DNA from: an uncultured Collinsella sp.
Lineage (GTDB): Bacteria; Actinomycetota; Coriobacteriia; Coriobacteriales; Coriobacteriaceae
Direction: 5' to 3'
Length of the DNA stretch: 64,000 nt
Assembly (NCBI GenBank): GCA_900543515.1
Contig: UQRW01000002.1
Span: forward strand, 1 to 64,000
The position numbers were made by a program, and so were the translations under genes. Shown piece by piece: positions 55,162-64,000 of the stretch (the stretch's first letter is position 1; every line of letters begins with the position of its first letter). The notes under the pieces were generated by a model, which was not told where the DNA came from, ran no database searches, and saw only the letters and a program-made list of their open reading frames with translations.

Positions 55162-56010
55162 ATGAGCAAAGCTGATCAGCAGTTTGTAACCATGTGCCGC
55201 GATATCTTGGATCATGGCACCACCACCGAGGGCCAAAAGGTCCGTCCGGTGTGGGAGGACGGCACCCCTGCCTATACCATTAAAAACTTTGGTGTCACGG
55301 CGCGCTATGATCTGCGCGAGGAGTTCCCCGCGCTCACCCTGCGTCGTACGGCGCTTAAGTCTGCCATGGACGAGATTCTGTGGATCTATCAAAAGAAGTC
55401 CAATAACGTGCATGATCTCAACAGCCATATCTGGGATGAGTGGGCCGATGAGACCGGTTCCATCGGTAAAGCCTACGGCTATCAGATTGGTCAGAAGAGC
55501 CATTACGCCGAGGGCGACTTCGACCAGATGGACCGTGTGCTGTACGACCTTAAGCACACGCCGTATAGTCGCCGCATTATGACCAATACGTACGTGTTTA
55601 GCGATCTGTCCGAGATGCACCTTTATCCGTGCGCCTATAGCGTGACCTATAACGTGACGCAGCGTCCTCAGGACGACAAGCCGACGCTCAACATGATTCT
55701 CAACCAGCGCAGCCAGGACATTTTGGCCGCGAACAACTGGAACGTGTGCCAGTACGCCATTTTGCTGATGATGGTCGCGCAGTCGGTCGATATGATTCCC
55801 GGTGAGCTGCTGCACGTGATCGCCGACGCCCATATCTATGATCGTCATGTCGATATCGTCCGCGAGCTTATCGAGCGTCCGCAGTTTGCGGCACCCAAGG
55901 TAACGCTCAACCCCGATGTGCATGACTTCTATGCGTTTACGACCGATGACCTGATCGTCGAGGGCTATGAGCACGGCCCGCAGGTCAAGAACATTCCCAT
56001 TGCGGTGTAG
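55162..56010 (+). CDS. thyA: Thymidylate synthase ThyA
   Basis: 282 residues. It methylates dUMP to dTMP using methylene-tetrahydrofolate. The nucleophile is C157 in LYPCAYSVTYNV; SRRIMTNTYV and the late QRSQDILAANNWN are typical. SD CAGGAGGG lies 6 nt upstream of ATG 55162. folA follows immediately, pairing dTMP synthesis with dihydrofolate recycling. Confidence 0.92.
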   Translation: MSKADQQFVTMCRDILDHGTTTEGQKVRPVWEDGTPAYTIKNFGVTARYDLREEFPALTLRRTALKSAMDEILWIYQKKSNNVHDLNSHIWDEWADETGSIGKAYGYQIGQKSHYAEGDFDQMDRVLYDLKHTPYSRRIMTNTYVFSDLSEMHLYPCAYSVTYNVTQRPQDDKPTLNMILNQRSQDILAANNWNVCQYAILLMMVAQSVDMIPGELLHVIADAHIYDRHVDIVRELIERPQFAAPKVTLNPDVHDFYAFTTDDLIVEGYEHGPQVKNIPIAV

Positions 56011-56019
56011 GTGGTGCTC

Positions 56020-56538
56020 ATGACGTGTAAGCTATCTGCTATCGTCGCTGTGTGTGACGATTGGGGCATTGGGTGCGAGGGCGACATGGTGGTGTCCAAT
56101 CGCGCCGATATGCGCCATTTTGTGGCCTGCACCAAGGGCTGCCCGGTTATCATGGGACGCAAGACCCTGCTGAGTTTTCCCGGCGGGCGTCCGCTCAAGA
56201 ACCGCCGCAATATCGTGCTCACCCGCGACGAGAGCTTTGCCCCCGAGGGCGTCGACGTGGTGCATAGTATCGACGAGGCGCTCGCCGCGGTTGCCGATGA
56301 GCCCGTTGCCTGGGTGATCGGTGGCGGCGATGTCTATCGGCATTTTTTGCCGTATTGCGTCGAGGCCGAGGTCACGCATGACCACTGCGTCCATGTCGTG
56401 GATACGTACTTTCCCGATTTGGAAGCCGATCCTGCGTGGGAGATTGCGCAGCGTAGCGGGGTCGCGACGATTGCCGCCGGTGAGGGTGACGAGGGCGTCG
56501 ATTATGAGTTCGTGACGTATCGTCGCATCGAGGCGTAA
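56020..56538 (+). CDS. folA: Dihydrofolate reductase
   Basis: 172 residues. LSAIVAVCDDWGIGCEG, VIMGRKTLLSFPG and WVIGGGDVYRHFLPY are the substrate, NADPH and C-terminal motifs. It restores tetrahydrofolate after ThyA. ATG 56020 follows an AGGTGG SD that overlaps the thyA stop; the GTG at 56011 is less likely. Confidence 0.9.
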   Translation: MTCKLSAIVAVCDDWGIGCEGDMVVSNRADMRHFVACTKGCPVIMGRKTLLSFPGGRPLKNRRNIVLTRDESFAPEGVDVVHSIDEALAAVADEPVAWVIGGGDVYRHFLPYCVEAEVTHDHCVHVVDTYFPDLEADPAWEIAQRSGVATIAAGEGDEGVDYEFVTYRRIEA

Positions 56539-56582
56539 ATCGTCTGGCGTGAACGGTATCATCGGGTTGATTGAATGCATGG

Positions 56583-56607
56583 GGCGGCGCTTAGCGTCGC
56601 CTCGTTT
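56583..56607 (+). terminator. Probable folA terminator
   Basis: An 8-bp stem with one G-U (56583-56590 with 56594-56601), a 3-nt loop and TCGTTT. Confidence 0.55.
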
Positions 56608-56647
56608 GGTATAGATGTGCTGTAAAGAAGGGTGCGGGCTGGCTGCT

Positions 56648-57562
56648 ATGACTGATGCCGTTGAGGTTCTGCGAATTGATTCGCTCGAGGACGAGCGGCT
56701 CGATGCCTACGTGCGACTGACCGAGCGTGAGCTTCGCTGCGTGCTAGAGCCGCAAAAGGGCATCTTTATCGCCGAGAGTGCCAAGGTTATTGAGCGCGCG
56801 GTGCGTGCCGGATACGAGCCGGTGAGCTTTCTTTTGGGCGAACGCTGGCTCGATCAGATGATGCCGCTGTTTGAGCGCCTGGTTGTGCGCGAGGGCGCAG
56901 GTCCGGTTCCTGTGTTCGTTGCCTCCATGGAGCTCATGGAGCAATTAACGGGCTTTAACGTGACGCGCGGCGCGCTCGCGGCGTTTCGTCGCCCGCGGCA
57001 GATTCCGGTTGATGAGTTTCTCGACGGCGTCGTCGAGGCGGCGGGGGAGCGTCCGGTGCGTGTGTGCGTGCTCGAGGGCATTGTCGACCATACCAATGTG
57101 GGCGCGATTTTCCGTTCGGCGGCCGCATTGAACGTTGACGGTATTTTGGTCAGCCCTACGTGCTGCGACCCGCTGTACCGTCGCTCGGCCCGCGTGAGCA
57201 TGGGCACGGTGTTTCAGGTGCCGTGGACGCGCATTGGCAGCGAGGCTCGTGTGTGGCCGCACGATGGCCTGGCGGCACTGCACGAAGCCGGTTTTTCCTG
57301 TGCTGCGATGGCATTGACGGACGATTCCGTATCGCTGGGCGATCCCGTGCTGCAGGAGATTGACCGCCTGGCAATCTTTATGGGTACCGAGGGTGCCGGC
57401 CTGGGTGCCAAGACTATCGCGGGCTGCGACCGGGCCGTGCGCATTCCGATGGCGCACGGGGTCGATTCGCTTAACGTGGCCGCGGCGAGTGCCGTCGCCT
57501 TTTGGCAGCTGTGCCCGCACGTGAGCAACGAGTATCACTATCAGCCGGGGCTGTATCACTAG
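56648..57562 (+). CDS. SpoU/TrmH-family RNA 2'-O-methyltransferase
   Basis: 304 residues. An N-terminal substrate-binding part (KGIFIAESAKVIERAV) is followed by the knotted SPOUT domain: GIVDHTNVGAIFRSAAAL, FMGTEGAGL and IPMAHGVDSLNVAAASAVAFW are motifs 1-3. It methylates a ribose in rRNA or tRNA; the target cannot be read from sequence. ATG 56648 is the likely start, but its SD is weak; an ATG at 56615 is possible. Confidence 0.82.
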   Translation: MTDAVEVLRIDSLEDERLDAYVRLTERELRCVLEPQKGIFIAESAKVIERAVRAGYEPVSFLLGERWLDQMMPLFERLVVREGAGPVPVFVASMELMEQLTGFNVTRGALAAFRRPRQIPVDEFLDGVVEAAGERPVRVCVLEGIVDHTNVGAIFRSAAALNVDGILVSPTCCDPLYRRSARVSMGTVFQVPWTRIGSEARVWPHDGLAALHEAGFSCAAMALTDDSVSLGDPVLQEIDRLAIFMGTEGAGLGAKTIAGCDRAVRIPMAHGVDSLNVAAASAVAFWQLCPHVSNEYHYQPGLYH

Positions 57563-57687
57563 GCAGATATTTTGCACTGGGCTCTGATTCGGGGTGTTTC
57601 GGTCGACGCCGGTCGGTGCTAAGCTGGTATTTGCTTTGGTCTTAAATTGCCGTTTTGTTGTTTAACATACGTTGGCGGGGAGGGCGT

Positions 57688-59037
57688 GTGGCTAAGAAAT
57701 CTACGGCTATCGATGTAACGCAGGGTGTCATTTGGCAACAGCTGCTGTCGCTGTGCGTTCCCATCTTTTTTAGTTCGTTTTTTCAGCAGGCCTACACGCT
57801 TATCGGTACGTATATCGTTGGCCAGTTTGGCGGCAAGCTCGCGCTGGGTGGCATTCAAGCCACGATGGTGCTCACCGAGCTCTGCATTGGCTTTTGCGTT
57901 GGCGTCGGCGCCGGCTGCGCGGTCATTACCGGTCAGTATTTTGGCCAGCACGATGATGAGCGACTGAGTCGTTCGGTCCATACAGCCATGACGCTCGCGC
58001 TGGTGGGCGGTATCGCTTTCTCGATTCTTGGCATAGTGTTCGTTGAGCCCATGCTGGTGCTTATGAACACGCCGCATGAACTATTGGCCGAGGGCGTGGC
58101 CTATGCTCGCTGTTATTTTGCCGCGATGGTTGCGGCACTGCTGCTTAATATGGGAACCGCACTGCTGCGTGCCGTGGGCGACACGCGCGGCCCCGCCGTG
58201 ATCATTGCCTCTGGCTGCCTGGTTAACGTGGTGCTGGATATCATTTTTGTCGCTGTGTTGCATATGGAGGCGCTGGGCTGCGGCATCGCGGTGGCGCTGA
58301 CCATTTGCTCCAATGCAACGATGATCGTGTTGCGCATGATGCGCGCTCCGGGTGCATGGCGTCTTTCGCTGTCTAAGCTCGGTATCGATCGCGGTATTTG
58401 CAAGAGTATGATCTCGTGTGGTCTGCCACTCGGTTTTCAATCGGCTGCCTATTCGATCTCGAACGTGCTGATCCAGGTATCGGTTAATTCGTTTGGCGCC
58501 GATGTCACGACTGCTTGGGGTCTATCTGGGCGCCTGGATGGCATTATCTGGATGGTGACCGAGGCGCTCGGCGTATCGATCACTACGTTCTCGGCGCAGA
58601 ACTTTGGCGCGCGCAACTACGAGCGCATGCGCAAGGGCTACCATACGTCGCTCGTGCTGTCGTTTATGCTCATTGGTGGCCTGTCTGCCGTGCTGCTGGT
58701 GTTCTCGGGCCCGCTGTCGCGTTTGTTTGTCGACGATGCTTCGATTTCGGCGTACACCACGACTATCCTCCATTTCAGTGCGCCGTTCTATGCGATTTTC
58801 TCGATTATCGAGAACGCCTCGGGTTCCATCCGCGGCGCCGGCGTGAGTTTGCAGCCTATGATGCTCACCATCTTTGGCACCGTTGTCTTGAGGGTGATCT
58901 GGGTGTTTGCGATCATGCCCTTCGATCCGTCGCTCGAGCATCTACTGCTGGTTTACCCCGTAACCTGGCTCATCACCGCAACCATGTTCACCATCTACCA
59001 TCACAGCGGCAACTGGCTCGGCCGCGCCACCGCCTAG
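57688..59037 (+). CDS. MATE family multidrug/metabolite exporter
   Basis: 449 residues with 12 predicted membrane helices in two repeats, the MATE (MOP superfamily) layout; LRAVGDTRGPAVIIASGCLVN and its second-half counterpart GSIRGAGVSLQPMM are the repeated family motifs. It would export cationic drugs or metabolites using Na+ or H+. GTG 57688 follows SD GGGGAGGG. Alone on the plus strand, converging on the cobO-like gene. Confidence 0.85.
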   Translation: MAKKSTAIDVTQGVIWQQLLSLCVPIFFSSFFQQAYTLIGTYIVGQFGGKLALGGIQATMVLTELCIGFCVGVGAGCAVITGQYFGQHDDERLSRSVHTAMTLALVGGIAFSILGIVFVEPMLVLMNTPHELLAEGVAYARCYFAAMVAALLLNMGTALLRAVGDTRGPAVIIASGCLVNVVLDIIFVAVLHMEALGCGIAVALTICSNATMIVLRMMRAPGAWRLSLSKLGIDRGICKSMISCGLPLGFQSAAYSISNVLIQVSVNSFGADVTTAWGLSGRLDGIIWMVTEALGVSITTFSAQNFGARNYERMRKGYHTSLVLSFMLIGGLSAVLLVFSGPLSRLFVDDASISAYTTTILHFSAPFYAIFSIIENASGSIRGAGVSLQPMMLTIFGTVVLRVIWVFAIMPFDPSLEHLLLVYPVTWLITATMFTIYHHSGNWLGRATA

Positions 59038-59063
59038 CCATTCGGGACGTCCCCAATGGCTAG
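59034..59063. terminator. 30-bp palindrome between convergent genes
   Basis: CTAGCCATT (59034-59042) pairs with AATGGCTAG (59055-59063) around an inner GGGACGTCCC (59044-59053), with one mismatched base pair between. It contains the stop codons of both the MATE gene and the minus-strand cobO-like gene, so it may be a two-way terminator. The GGGACGT core is shared with the repeat at 38761-38812. Confidence 0.6.
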
Positions 59064-59545
59064 TATTCGATGCCTTGGCGGGCTAGGAGGCCTTCGTCGA
59101 AGTAGTGTTTGATGGGACGTATTTCGGTGACTAAGTCCGCGAGGTCGGCCAACGGCAGCAGCCCGCGGCCGGTGAGCACGAGTTCCGTGGTGGCGGGCTT
59201 TATCGCGATCAGCGCTTCGACATCCTCGCGTGTCACGAAGCCGCGGCGCATGGCCTCGCCGAGTTCGTCCAAAATCAGAACGTCGACCTGTGATATCTGC
59301 TCGCATGCGAGCTCCATGATCTGTGCGGCGCAAGCCTCGGGCGTGTCGCGGTCAGCTTGTACGATGCGCAGCCCCAGGCGCGGCGCGGCATCGTGTTCGG
59401 CGCAGTGCAGCTTCTTGGCAAACTGCAGCCTAAGAACGTCGAGCCCGTAGCCCGTCGCGCGCAGCGCGAGCCCCAGCGCAGCCGTCGTCTTGCCCTTGCC
59501 GTCGCCTGTATAGATTTGAACCTTGCCGACTTACAGTGATGCCAT
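59060..59545 (-). pseudogene. cobO: Cob(I)alamin adenosyltransferase (BtuR/CobO type) with in-frame stop at codon 5
   Basis: Reading the minus strand from ATG 59545 (SD AAAGGAC upstream) gives M-A-S-L-stop, then an open frame to 59060. After the TAA (59531-59533) the frame encodes VGKVQIYTGDGKGKTTAALG, the P-loop start of CobO, and continues without interruption through VDVLILDELGEAMRRGF to the end. The total would be 161 residues, complete for the family. No ATG, GTG or TTG occurs between the stop and the P-loop; the next ATG (59317) lacks it. It is a fresh nonsense allele, a sequencing error or a recoded start. Confidence 0.7.
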
Positions 59546-59637
59546 CTCTGTCCTTTCGTGCCCGGCGTCGGTTTATCGCCGTCCGGGTTGGGTATTCTAG
59601 AAAGCAGTATCAACCCCAGTAGATGGAGTTCAAGCAG

Positions 59638-61530
59638 ATGGAGATGGATGACAACAAGCGTAGACGGAATATGATCCTCTACGTGCTCATCGCCTTCGTC
59701 GTCTACCTCGTGCTCTCGACCGTTCTGTTCCCCAACATCGGTCACACGCAGCAGATTACGAAGACCGATTACTCGACGTTTGTCAAAGCACTCGATAAGA
59801 AGAGTGTCGACAAGGTCGAGTACAACACGGACGATTACTCGATTTATTACACCAAGAAGGGCGAGGACGAGAATAGCGCCTATAAGACGACCGGTGTGCC
59901 GAACGATGCGGGCTTTACCGATCGCGTGCTTGAGTCTGGCGCTTCGCTGGAGTCGGTCGTTCCCGATAAAAACTCGGGTTTGATGACCTACTACATGCTC
60001 ACACTCATTCTTCCCATGGCGATTTTCTTCCTCATCGGTTGGTGGCTCAACCGCCGCATGAAGAAGGCTATGGGCGATGACGGCCCGTCGATGAACTTTG
60101 GCGGCGGCGGTTTTGGCGGCGGCGGGCTGGGTAAGTCCGGCGCGCGCGTGATCGCCTCCAAGGACGTGGGCGTGACCTTTAAGGACGTCGCTGGCCAGGA
60201 AGAGGCCAAGGAATCTCTCAAGGAGGTCGTCGATTTTCTGGAGAAGCCGCAGCGCTACGAGGAGATTGGCGCCAAGCTGCCGCGCGGTGCTCTCCTTGTT
60301 GGCCCTCCGGGTACCGGTAAGACCCTGCTTGCCAAGGCTGTTGCCGGCGAGGCCGGTGTTCCGTTCTTTAGCATTTCGGGCTCTGAGTTCGTTGAGATGT
60401 TTGTTGGTCGCGGCGCTGCTAAGGTTCGTGACCTGTTTAAGCAGGCCAAGGAAAAGGCCCCGTGCATCGTCTTTATCGACGAGATCGATACCATTGGTAA
60501 GAAGCGCGATGGCGGCGGCTTTAGCGGCAACGACGAGCGCGAGCAGACGCTCAATCAGTTGCTGACCGAGATGGATGGCTTCGATAACCACAAGGGTATC
60601 GTTGTCCTCGCTGCCACCAACCGTCCCGACAGCCTCGATCCGGCCCTGCTACGCCCCGGTCGTTTTGACCGCCGCATCCCCGTCGAGTTGCCCGATCTGA
60701 CCGGCCGTAAGAACATTCTTGAGTTGCATGCCAAGAGCGTGAAGACGCAGCCGCCGATCGATTTGACCGCGATTGCCCGCGCCACGCCTGGTGCCTCGGG
60801 CGCCGATTTGGCCAATATCATCAACGAGGGCGCCCTGCGCGCCGTTCGCGAAGGTCGCAAGCGTGCAACCCAGGACGACTTCGAGGAGTCGGTGGAGGTC
60901 GTCATTGCCGGCCAACAGCGTAAGTCCACGGTGCTTTCCGACCACGAGAAGCAGGTCGTTTCCTACCATGAGATCGGCCATGCCATTGTTGCCGCTCGCC
61001 AGAAGGGCTCTGCGCCGGTCACGAAGATCACCATCGTGCCACGCACGAGCGGTGCTCTGGGCTACACCATGCAGGTCGAGGAGGATGAGCGTTTCCTGAC
61101 CACACGCCAGGAGGTCCTGGACAAGCTCGCCGTCTACTGCGGTGGCCGTGCGGCCGAGGAGCTCATCTTTGGTGAGATGACGACTGGCGCCGCCAACGAT
61201 ATCGAGCAGGCCACCAAGCTCGCCCGAAACATGGTGACGCGCTTTGGTATGTCCGACGAGTTTGGCATGATGGCGCTCGGTACCGTCCAGAATGCGTACC
61301 TCAACCAGGATACGTCGCTCACCTGCGCCCCCGGTACGGCCGAGCGTGTGGACGCAATTGTCGCCAAGTTGATTGAGGATGCGCACGACCGCGCCCTGCA
61401 GATCCTCAAGGAAAACAAGTTCAAGCTCCACGAGCTGGCTCGTTATCTGTACAAGAAGGAGACGATCACGGGCGAGGAGTTCATGAATCTCCTCACGCGC
61501 GAGAACCCGCTGATGCCCAAGCAGCAGTAA
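59638..61530 (+). CDS. ftsH: ATP-dependent zinc metalloprotease FtsH
   Basis: 630 residues. Two membrane helices (about 8-30 and 115-135) enclose a small outside domain. The AAA core has GPPGTGKT (G222-T229), [12 protein letters not shown] and the second region of homology; the protease has HEIGH at 444-448. It degrades membrane and unstable regulatory proteins. A Gly-rich linker precedes the AAA domain. ATG 59638 has GGAG 8 nt upstream; ATG 59623 (five residues longer) has no SD. Confidence 0.95.
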   Translation: MEMDDNKRRRNMILYVLIAFVVYLVLSTVLFPNIGHTQQITKTDYSTFVKALDKKSVDKVEYNTDDYSIYYTKKGEDENSAYKTTGVPNDAGFTDRVLESGASLESVVPDKNSGLMTYYMLTLILPMAIFFLIGWWLNRRMKKAMGDDGPSMNFGGGGFGGGGLGKSGARVIASKDVGVTFKDVAGQEEAKESLKEVVDFLEKPQRYEEIGAKLPRGALLVGPPGTGKTLLAKAVAGEAGVPFFSISGSEFVEMFVGRGAAKVRDLFKQAKEKAPCIVFIDEIDTIGKKRDGGGFSGNDEREQTLNQLLTEMDGFDNHKGIVVLAATNRPDSLDPALLRPGRFDRRIPVELPDLTGRKNILELHAKSVKTQPPIDLTAIARATPGASGADLANIINEGALRAVREGRKRATQDDFEESVEVVIAGQQRKSTVLSDHEKQVVSYHEIGHAIVAARQKGSAPVTKITIVPRTSGALGYTMQVEEDERFLTTRQEVLDKLAVYCGGRAAEELIFGEMTTGAANDIEQATKLARNMVTRFGMSDEFGMMALGTVQNAYLNQDTSLTCAPGTAERVDAIVAKLIEDAHDRALQILKENKFKLHELARYLYKKETITGEEFMNLLTRENPLMPKQQ

Positions 61531-61557
61531 CGCCGCGGCCGAGCCAGTAAACGCCGA

Positions 61558-61594
61558 CGCCCCATTTGAGCAGCTTTCTCAAATGGGGCGTTTT
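61558..61594 (+). terminator. ftsH terminator
   Basis: A perfect 13-bp stem (61558-61570 with 61578-61590), 7-nt loop and TTTT. Confidence 0.88.
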
Positions 61595-61611
61595 GCTTGA
61601 GAGGGATGGAA

Positions 61612-62067
61612 ATGAAGATCGTGGTGAGCGCCTGCTTGATGGGCGAGAGCTGCAAGTATAACGGGCTCGATAACTACCACCGCGCGTTGGTCGAGGCTTG
61701 CGAGCGCACGGGGACCGAGGTCCTCCTCGTGTGCCCCGAGGTCTTTGGCGGCCTGCTCACGCCGCGCAAGCCGTCCGAGATTGTGAACGGCGAGGTTCGT
61801 ACCTGCGAGGGCATCTCGGTTGATCGTGAATTTCGCCTGGGTGCCCAACGTGCGCTCGATATGTGCGAGCAGGCAGGCGGACCGGAAGAGATAGTCGCGT
61901 GCATCCTTCAGGACCGCAGCCCCTCGTGCGGTGCGGGTCACATCTACGACGGAACATTCAGCGGCACCCTTACGGCGGGCAACGGCGTCTTCGTTGATTT
62001 ACTGCTCCGCCACGGTTATCGCGTGATCCCGGCTAGCGAGTTCGACCCCAGCATGCTGGAGCAATAA
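61612..62067 (+). CDS. DUF523 family protein
   Basis: 151 residues. VSACLMGESCKYNG and LQDRSPSCGAGHIYDG are the two Cys-containing family signatures, with VCPEVFGGLLTPRKPSE between. DUF523 proteins are small, cytosolic and uncharacterised; the conserved cysteines suggest a metal or redox role. ATG 61612 has GAGAGGG about 6 nt upstream. Confidence 0.85.
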   Translation: MKIVVSACLMGESCKYNGLDNYHRALVEACERTGTEVLLVCPEVFGGLLTPRKPSEIVNGEVRTCEGISVDREFRLGAQRALDMCEQAGGPEEIVACILQDRSPSCGAGHIYDGTFSGTLTAGNGVFVDLLLRHGYRVIPASEFDPSMLEQ

Positions 62068-62106
62068 AAAACCACCACAAAGGTGCTGCTCCCTTGTGGT
62101 GGTTTT
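62067..62106. terminator. Bidirectional terminator
   Basis: AAAACCACCACAA (62068-62080) pairs with TTGTGGTGGTTTT (62094-62106), giving A and T runs on both sides between the convergent DUF523 and dehydrogenase genes. Confidence 0.88.
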
Positions 62107-62115
62107 GGCCTGGGT

Positions 62116-63198
62116 CTAGAGCGTGTGGCCGTAGGCGTTGGCGGCCTTGATGGCGGCGGCGAATTTTTCGTCGGTGAAGGGCTCCGGGTTGCCTTGCTTC
62201 CACTCGTTGGTGGCGTGTGCGTGCTCGCACAGGGCAGGGATATCGGTCTCGGAAAGCCCGACCTGCTCAAGCGTTACGGGCAGCCCCATCTGCTTGTTGA
62301 AGTCAGCATAGCGCTTAAGGTTCTCGGTGTCGCCCGTGTAGGCGAACAACACCAGCACGCCCAGGCTTACGACTTCGCCGTGCAGGTAGGTGCCCTCACG
62401 CGGAATGCTGCAGGTGGCGTTGTAGAACGCGTGCGCCACGCTCGAGTTGTAGTAGTAATCGTTCTGGTTGGTCAGGTTCGAGACATAGCCCGTGTTGACC
62501 ACGATGTCGAGCGCGATCTGCTTGACGGCCTCGCTCGACAAATTCTGACGAACGTCCTCAAGACCCTGAACACCGTAGGTAAACAGCGGCTCGGAGCAGG
62601 TGTGGGCGAGTGCCAGGCCAAGACCGGCGGTGTGCTCCAAATTACCGGCGCTCGTGGCGTACTCGACCTCGGGCTGCTTAGACAGGGCATCGCCCACGCC
62701 GGCCCAGAAGTACTCTGCCGGTGCCTCGGCGATGATCTTGGGGTTGATGAAGATGTGCGCCGGTCGGTTGGGGTACGAATAGCCCTCGAGCGAGCCATCG
62801 TCATTGTAGACAACGGCAATGGCGGTCGCGGCCGAGCAGTTGGAGCAAATCGTCGGTACGGTAAAGACGATCTTCTTGAGCTCGATGGCTGCGGTCTTCA
62901 CGGTGTCGAGCGCCTTGCCGCCGCCGCATGCGATGAGCACGTCGGCTTCCTGGCAGGCAGGGGAGTTCACGACCTTGGCGATATTGGCGCGCGTACTGTT
63001 GGTGCCATAGACGCGCGTCTCCAGGACCTCGACATCGGTACCTTCAAGTGCCGCCTCGATTCCCGGCAGCGCCGCAGCCAGGGCTCGCTTGCCGCCGATG
63101 ATGGCGACCTTGGTCGCTCCGTACTCGGCCAGTGCGGCGGGCAGCTCGGTAAAGCAATCCTCGCCAACGGTATAATCACTCATTCCAATCGTGCGCAT
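62116..63198 (-). CDS. Iron-containing alcohol dehydrogenase family (glycerol dehydrogenase/YbdH-like)
   Basis: 360 residues. The Rossmann half has VLIACGGGKALDTVKTAA for NAD(P); the helical half has metal ligands near GVGDALSK and in TYLHGEVVSLGVLV. The total matches the glycerol dehydrogenase and hydroxycarboxylate dehydrogenase (YbdH) group; the exact substrate cannot be read. It reduces or oxidises a small alcohol or 2-oxo acid with NAD(P)H. SD GAAGG is 5 nt before the ATG at 63198. No operon partner. Confidence 0.8.
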   Translation of the reverse strand: MRTIGMSDYTVGEDCFTELPAALAEYGATKVAIIGGKRALAAALPGIEAALEGTDVEVLETRVYGTNSTRANIAKVVNSPACQEADVLIACGGGKALDTVKTAAIELKKIVFTVPTICSNCSAATAIAVVYNDDGSLEGYSYPNRPAHIFINPKIIAEAPAEYFWAGVGDALSKQPEVEYATSAGNLEHTAGLGLALAHTCSEPLFTYGVQGLEDVRQNLSSEAVKQIALDIVVNTGYVSNLTNQNDYYYNSSVAHAFYNATCSIPREGTYLHGEVVSLGVLVLFAYTGDTENLKRYADFNKQMGLPVTLEQVGLSETDIPALCEHAHATNEWKQGNPEPFTDEKFAAAIKAANAYGHTL

Positions 63199-63339
63199 GG
63201 CAACCTTCTTTCTTTCGATAAAGTGCTTTCAGGTATTTTGCTCCTAGAGCAGGGCTGTAATAGCGAGAAATTTCGAACGTATAAAACCAATGTTGAGGGT
63301 TTTTCGACGGCGCTGACCGTGCTACCATACACCGCATGA

Positions 63340-63645
63340 GCGTTGATGGGGACGAGTAGTCGGCCGTCCGCATGCTACAGAGAGCGGGGAGCGCTGAGAT
63401 CCCGTGCATGCGACCGATGAAAATCACCCCGGAGCTGCGGTCCCAACGGACGTGCCGCATGGGCACGTCTTAGTAGATATCGCCGAGATGGTCGTCGATA
63501 CAGGCCAGCCGAGTAACGGATGCGAGCGCGCGAATACGCGGGCGAGGGCATCTAAGCTGGGTGGTTAAACGAAGAGCTTTTGCGGGCGTACAGTCCGTTT
63601 TGTGGCGCTTCGTCCCAGCTTGTAGGGACGGGCGCTTTTTTGGTG
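63340..63645 (+). promoter_or_regulatory. T-box riboswitch controlling ileS
   Basis: A leader of T-box type. Stem I includes GGGGACGAGTAG and AGAGAGCGGGG...GCTGAG, with specifier ATC (Ile) at 63423-63425 in GAAAATCACC. The antiterminator bulge reads GGGTGGTTAAAC, whose TGGT can pair with the tRNA ACCA end. AAGCTGGG before it can pair with CCCAGCTT in the terminator. The terminator stem GCGC/CGTCCC (63605-63616) with GGGACG/GCGC (63625-63635) is followed by six T. Uncharged tRNA-Ile would prevent termination. A possible extended -10 TGCTACCAT lies at 63320-63328. Confidence 0.88.
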
Positions 63646-63684
63646 CCCAACGGGCGTGCGCGCCCATGACAAGAAAGGGGTACC

Positions 63685-64000
63685 GTGGCAAACGAGTACA
63701 AGCAGACGATGAATCTGCCCAAGACCGGTTTTCCCATGCGTGCCGGTCTTTCCAAGTCCGAGCCCAAGCGACTCAAGGACTGGCAGGACAACAAGGTCTA
63801 CGAGCAGGTTCTGAAGAAGAACGAGGGTCACAAGAAGTTCGTGCTGCACGACGGCCCTCCGTACGCCAACGGCCCGATCCACATCGGCCACGCCATGAAC
63901 AAGATCTCCAAGGACATGATCAACCGTTACTGGATGATGCAGGGCTATGAGGTTCCCTATGTTCCCGGTTGGGACTGCCATGGCCAGCCGATCGAGCATA
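63685..64000 (+). CDS. ileS: Isoleucyl-tRNA synthetase, 5' part only
   Basis: The first 105 residues are seen; the gene runs off the window. [20 protein letters not shown] contains the class I HIGH motif, and [13 protein letters not shown] is the next IleRS signature. GTG 63685 has SD AAAGGGG. The T-box with an Ile specifier directly upstream confirms the identity. Confidence 0.95.
   Translation, partial: MANEYKQTMNLPKTGFPMRAGLSKSEPKRLKDWQDNKVYEQVLKKNEGHKKFVLHDGPPYANGPIHIGHAMNKISKDMINRYWMMQGYEVPYVPGWDCHGQPIEH

Overview
The window reads as chromosomal DNA of a Coriobacteriia actinobacterium, most likely Collinsella or a close relative. The bulk is GC-rich by eye. The gene order coaD, SepIVA-like coiled-coil gene, DUF177, rpmF, plsX, acpP, rnc, smc, ftsY, ffh is actinobacterial in flavour. 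There is a sucrose PTS locus and an ileS T-box. The genus is an inference from gene content; no 16S rRNA gene is present.

Layout. (1) About 1-4400 is an AT-richer accessory island: a HigB-type toxin with a HigA antitoxin fused to an ImmA/IrrE metallopeptidase, then an AAA ATPase plus Toprim/RloB-like pair that is bracketed by two ~270-bp direct repeats. Both operons start with a long perfect palindrome sitting on the promoter and Shine-Dalgarno (SD) region. (2) 4539-15633 is a tightly coupled eight-gene exopolysaccharide operon: the Gram-positive pel order D-E-A(deacetylase)-F-G, followed by CotH-kinase, VTC-domain and DUF4956 genes. Its PelD carries an N-terminal SDR-like domain that has lost its catalytic residues. 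(3) 15714-19915 is a sucrose locus (LacI-type regulator, EIIBC permease, GH32 hydrolase) with three matching operators. (4) 20011-26816 holds a PLP-fold protein without the expected lysine, a ModE-like regulator, guaB, leuS behind a very long hairpin, and a lipoprotein. (5) 27079-38706 is the translation/transcription block rimP-nusA-infB-rbfA-nrnA-truB-ribF-dnaG-rpoD, with a terminator in its leader. (6) tRNA-Asn, then Asp23, FakA-like, recG, rsmD, coaD, SepIVA-like, DUF177, rpmF, plsX, acpP, rnc, smc, ftsY and ffh. (7) 54179-64000: a DUF134-NifX fusion, thyA-folA, an rRNA/tRNA methyltransferase, a MATE exporter, a cobO-like gene with an in-frame stop at codon 5, ftsH, DUF523, an iron-dependent dehydrogenase, and a T-box leader with the start of ileS.

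How they work together. The core blocks are ordinary housekeeping: ribosome maturation and initiation, replication priming, the primary sigma factor, membrane-lipid initiation, the SRP pathway and chromosome condensation. The distinctive parts are the pel operon with its CotH/VTC/DUF4956 tail and the repeat-bracketed ATPase/Toprim cassette. All identifications come from reading motifs and context; no database search was run.
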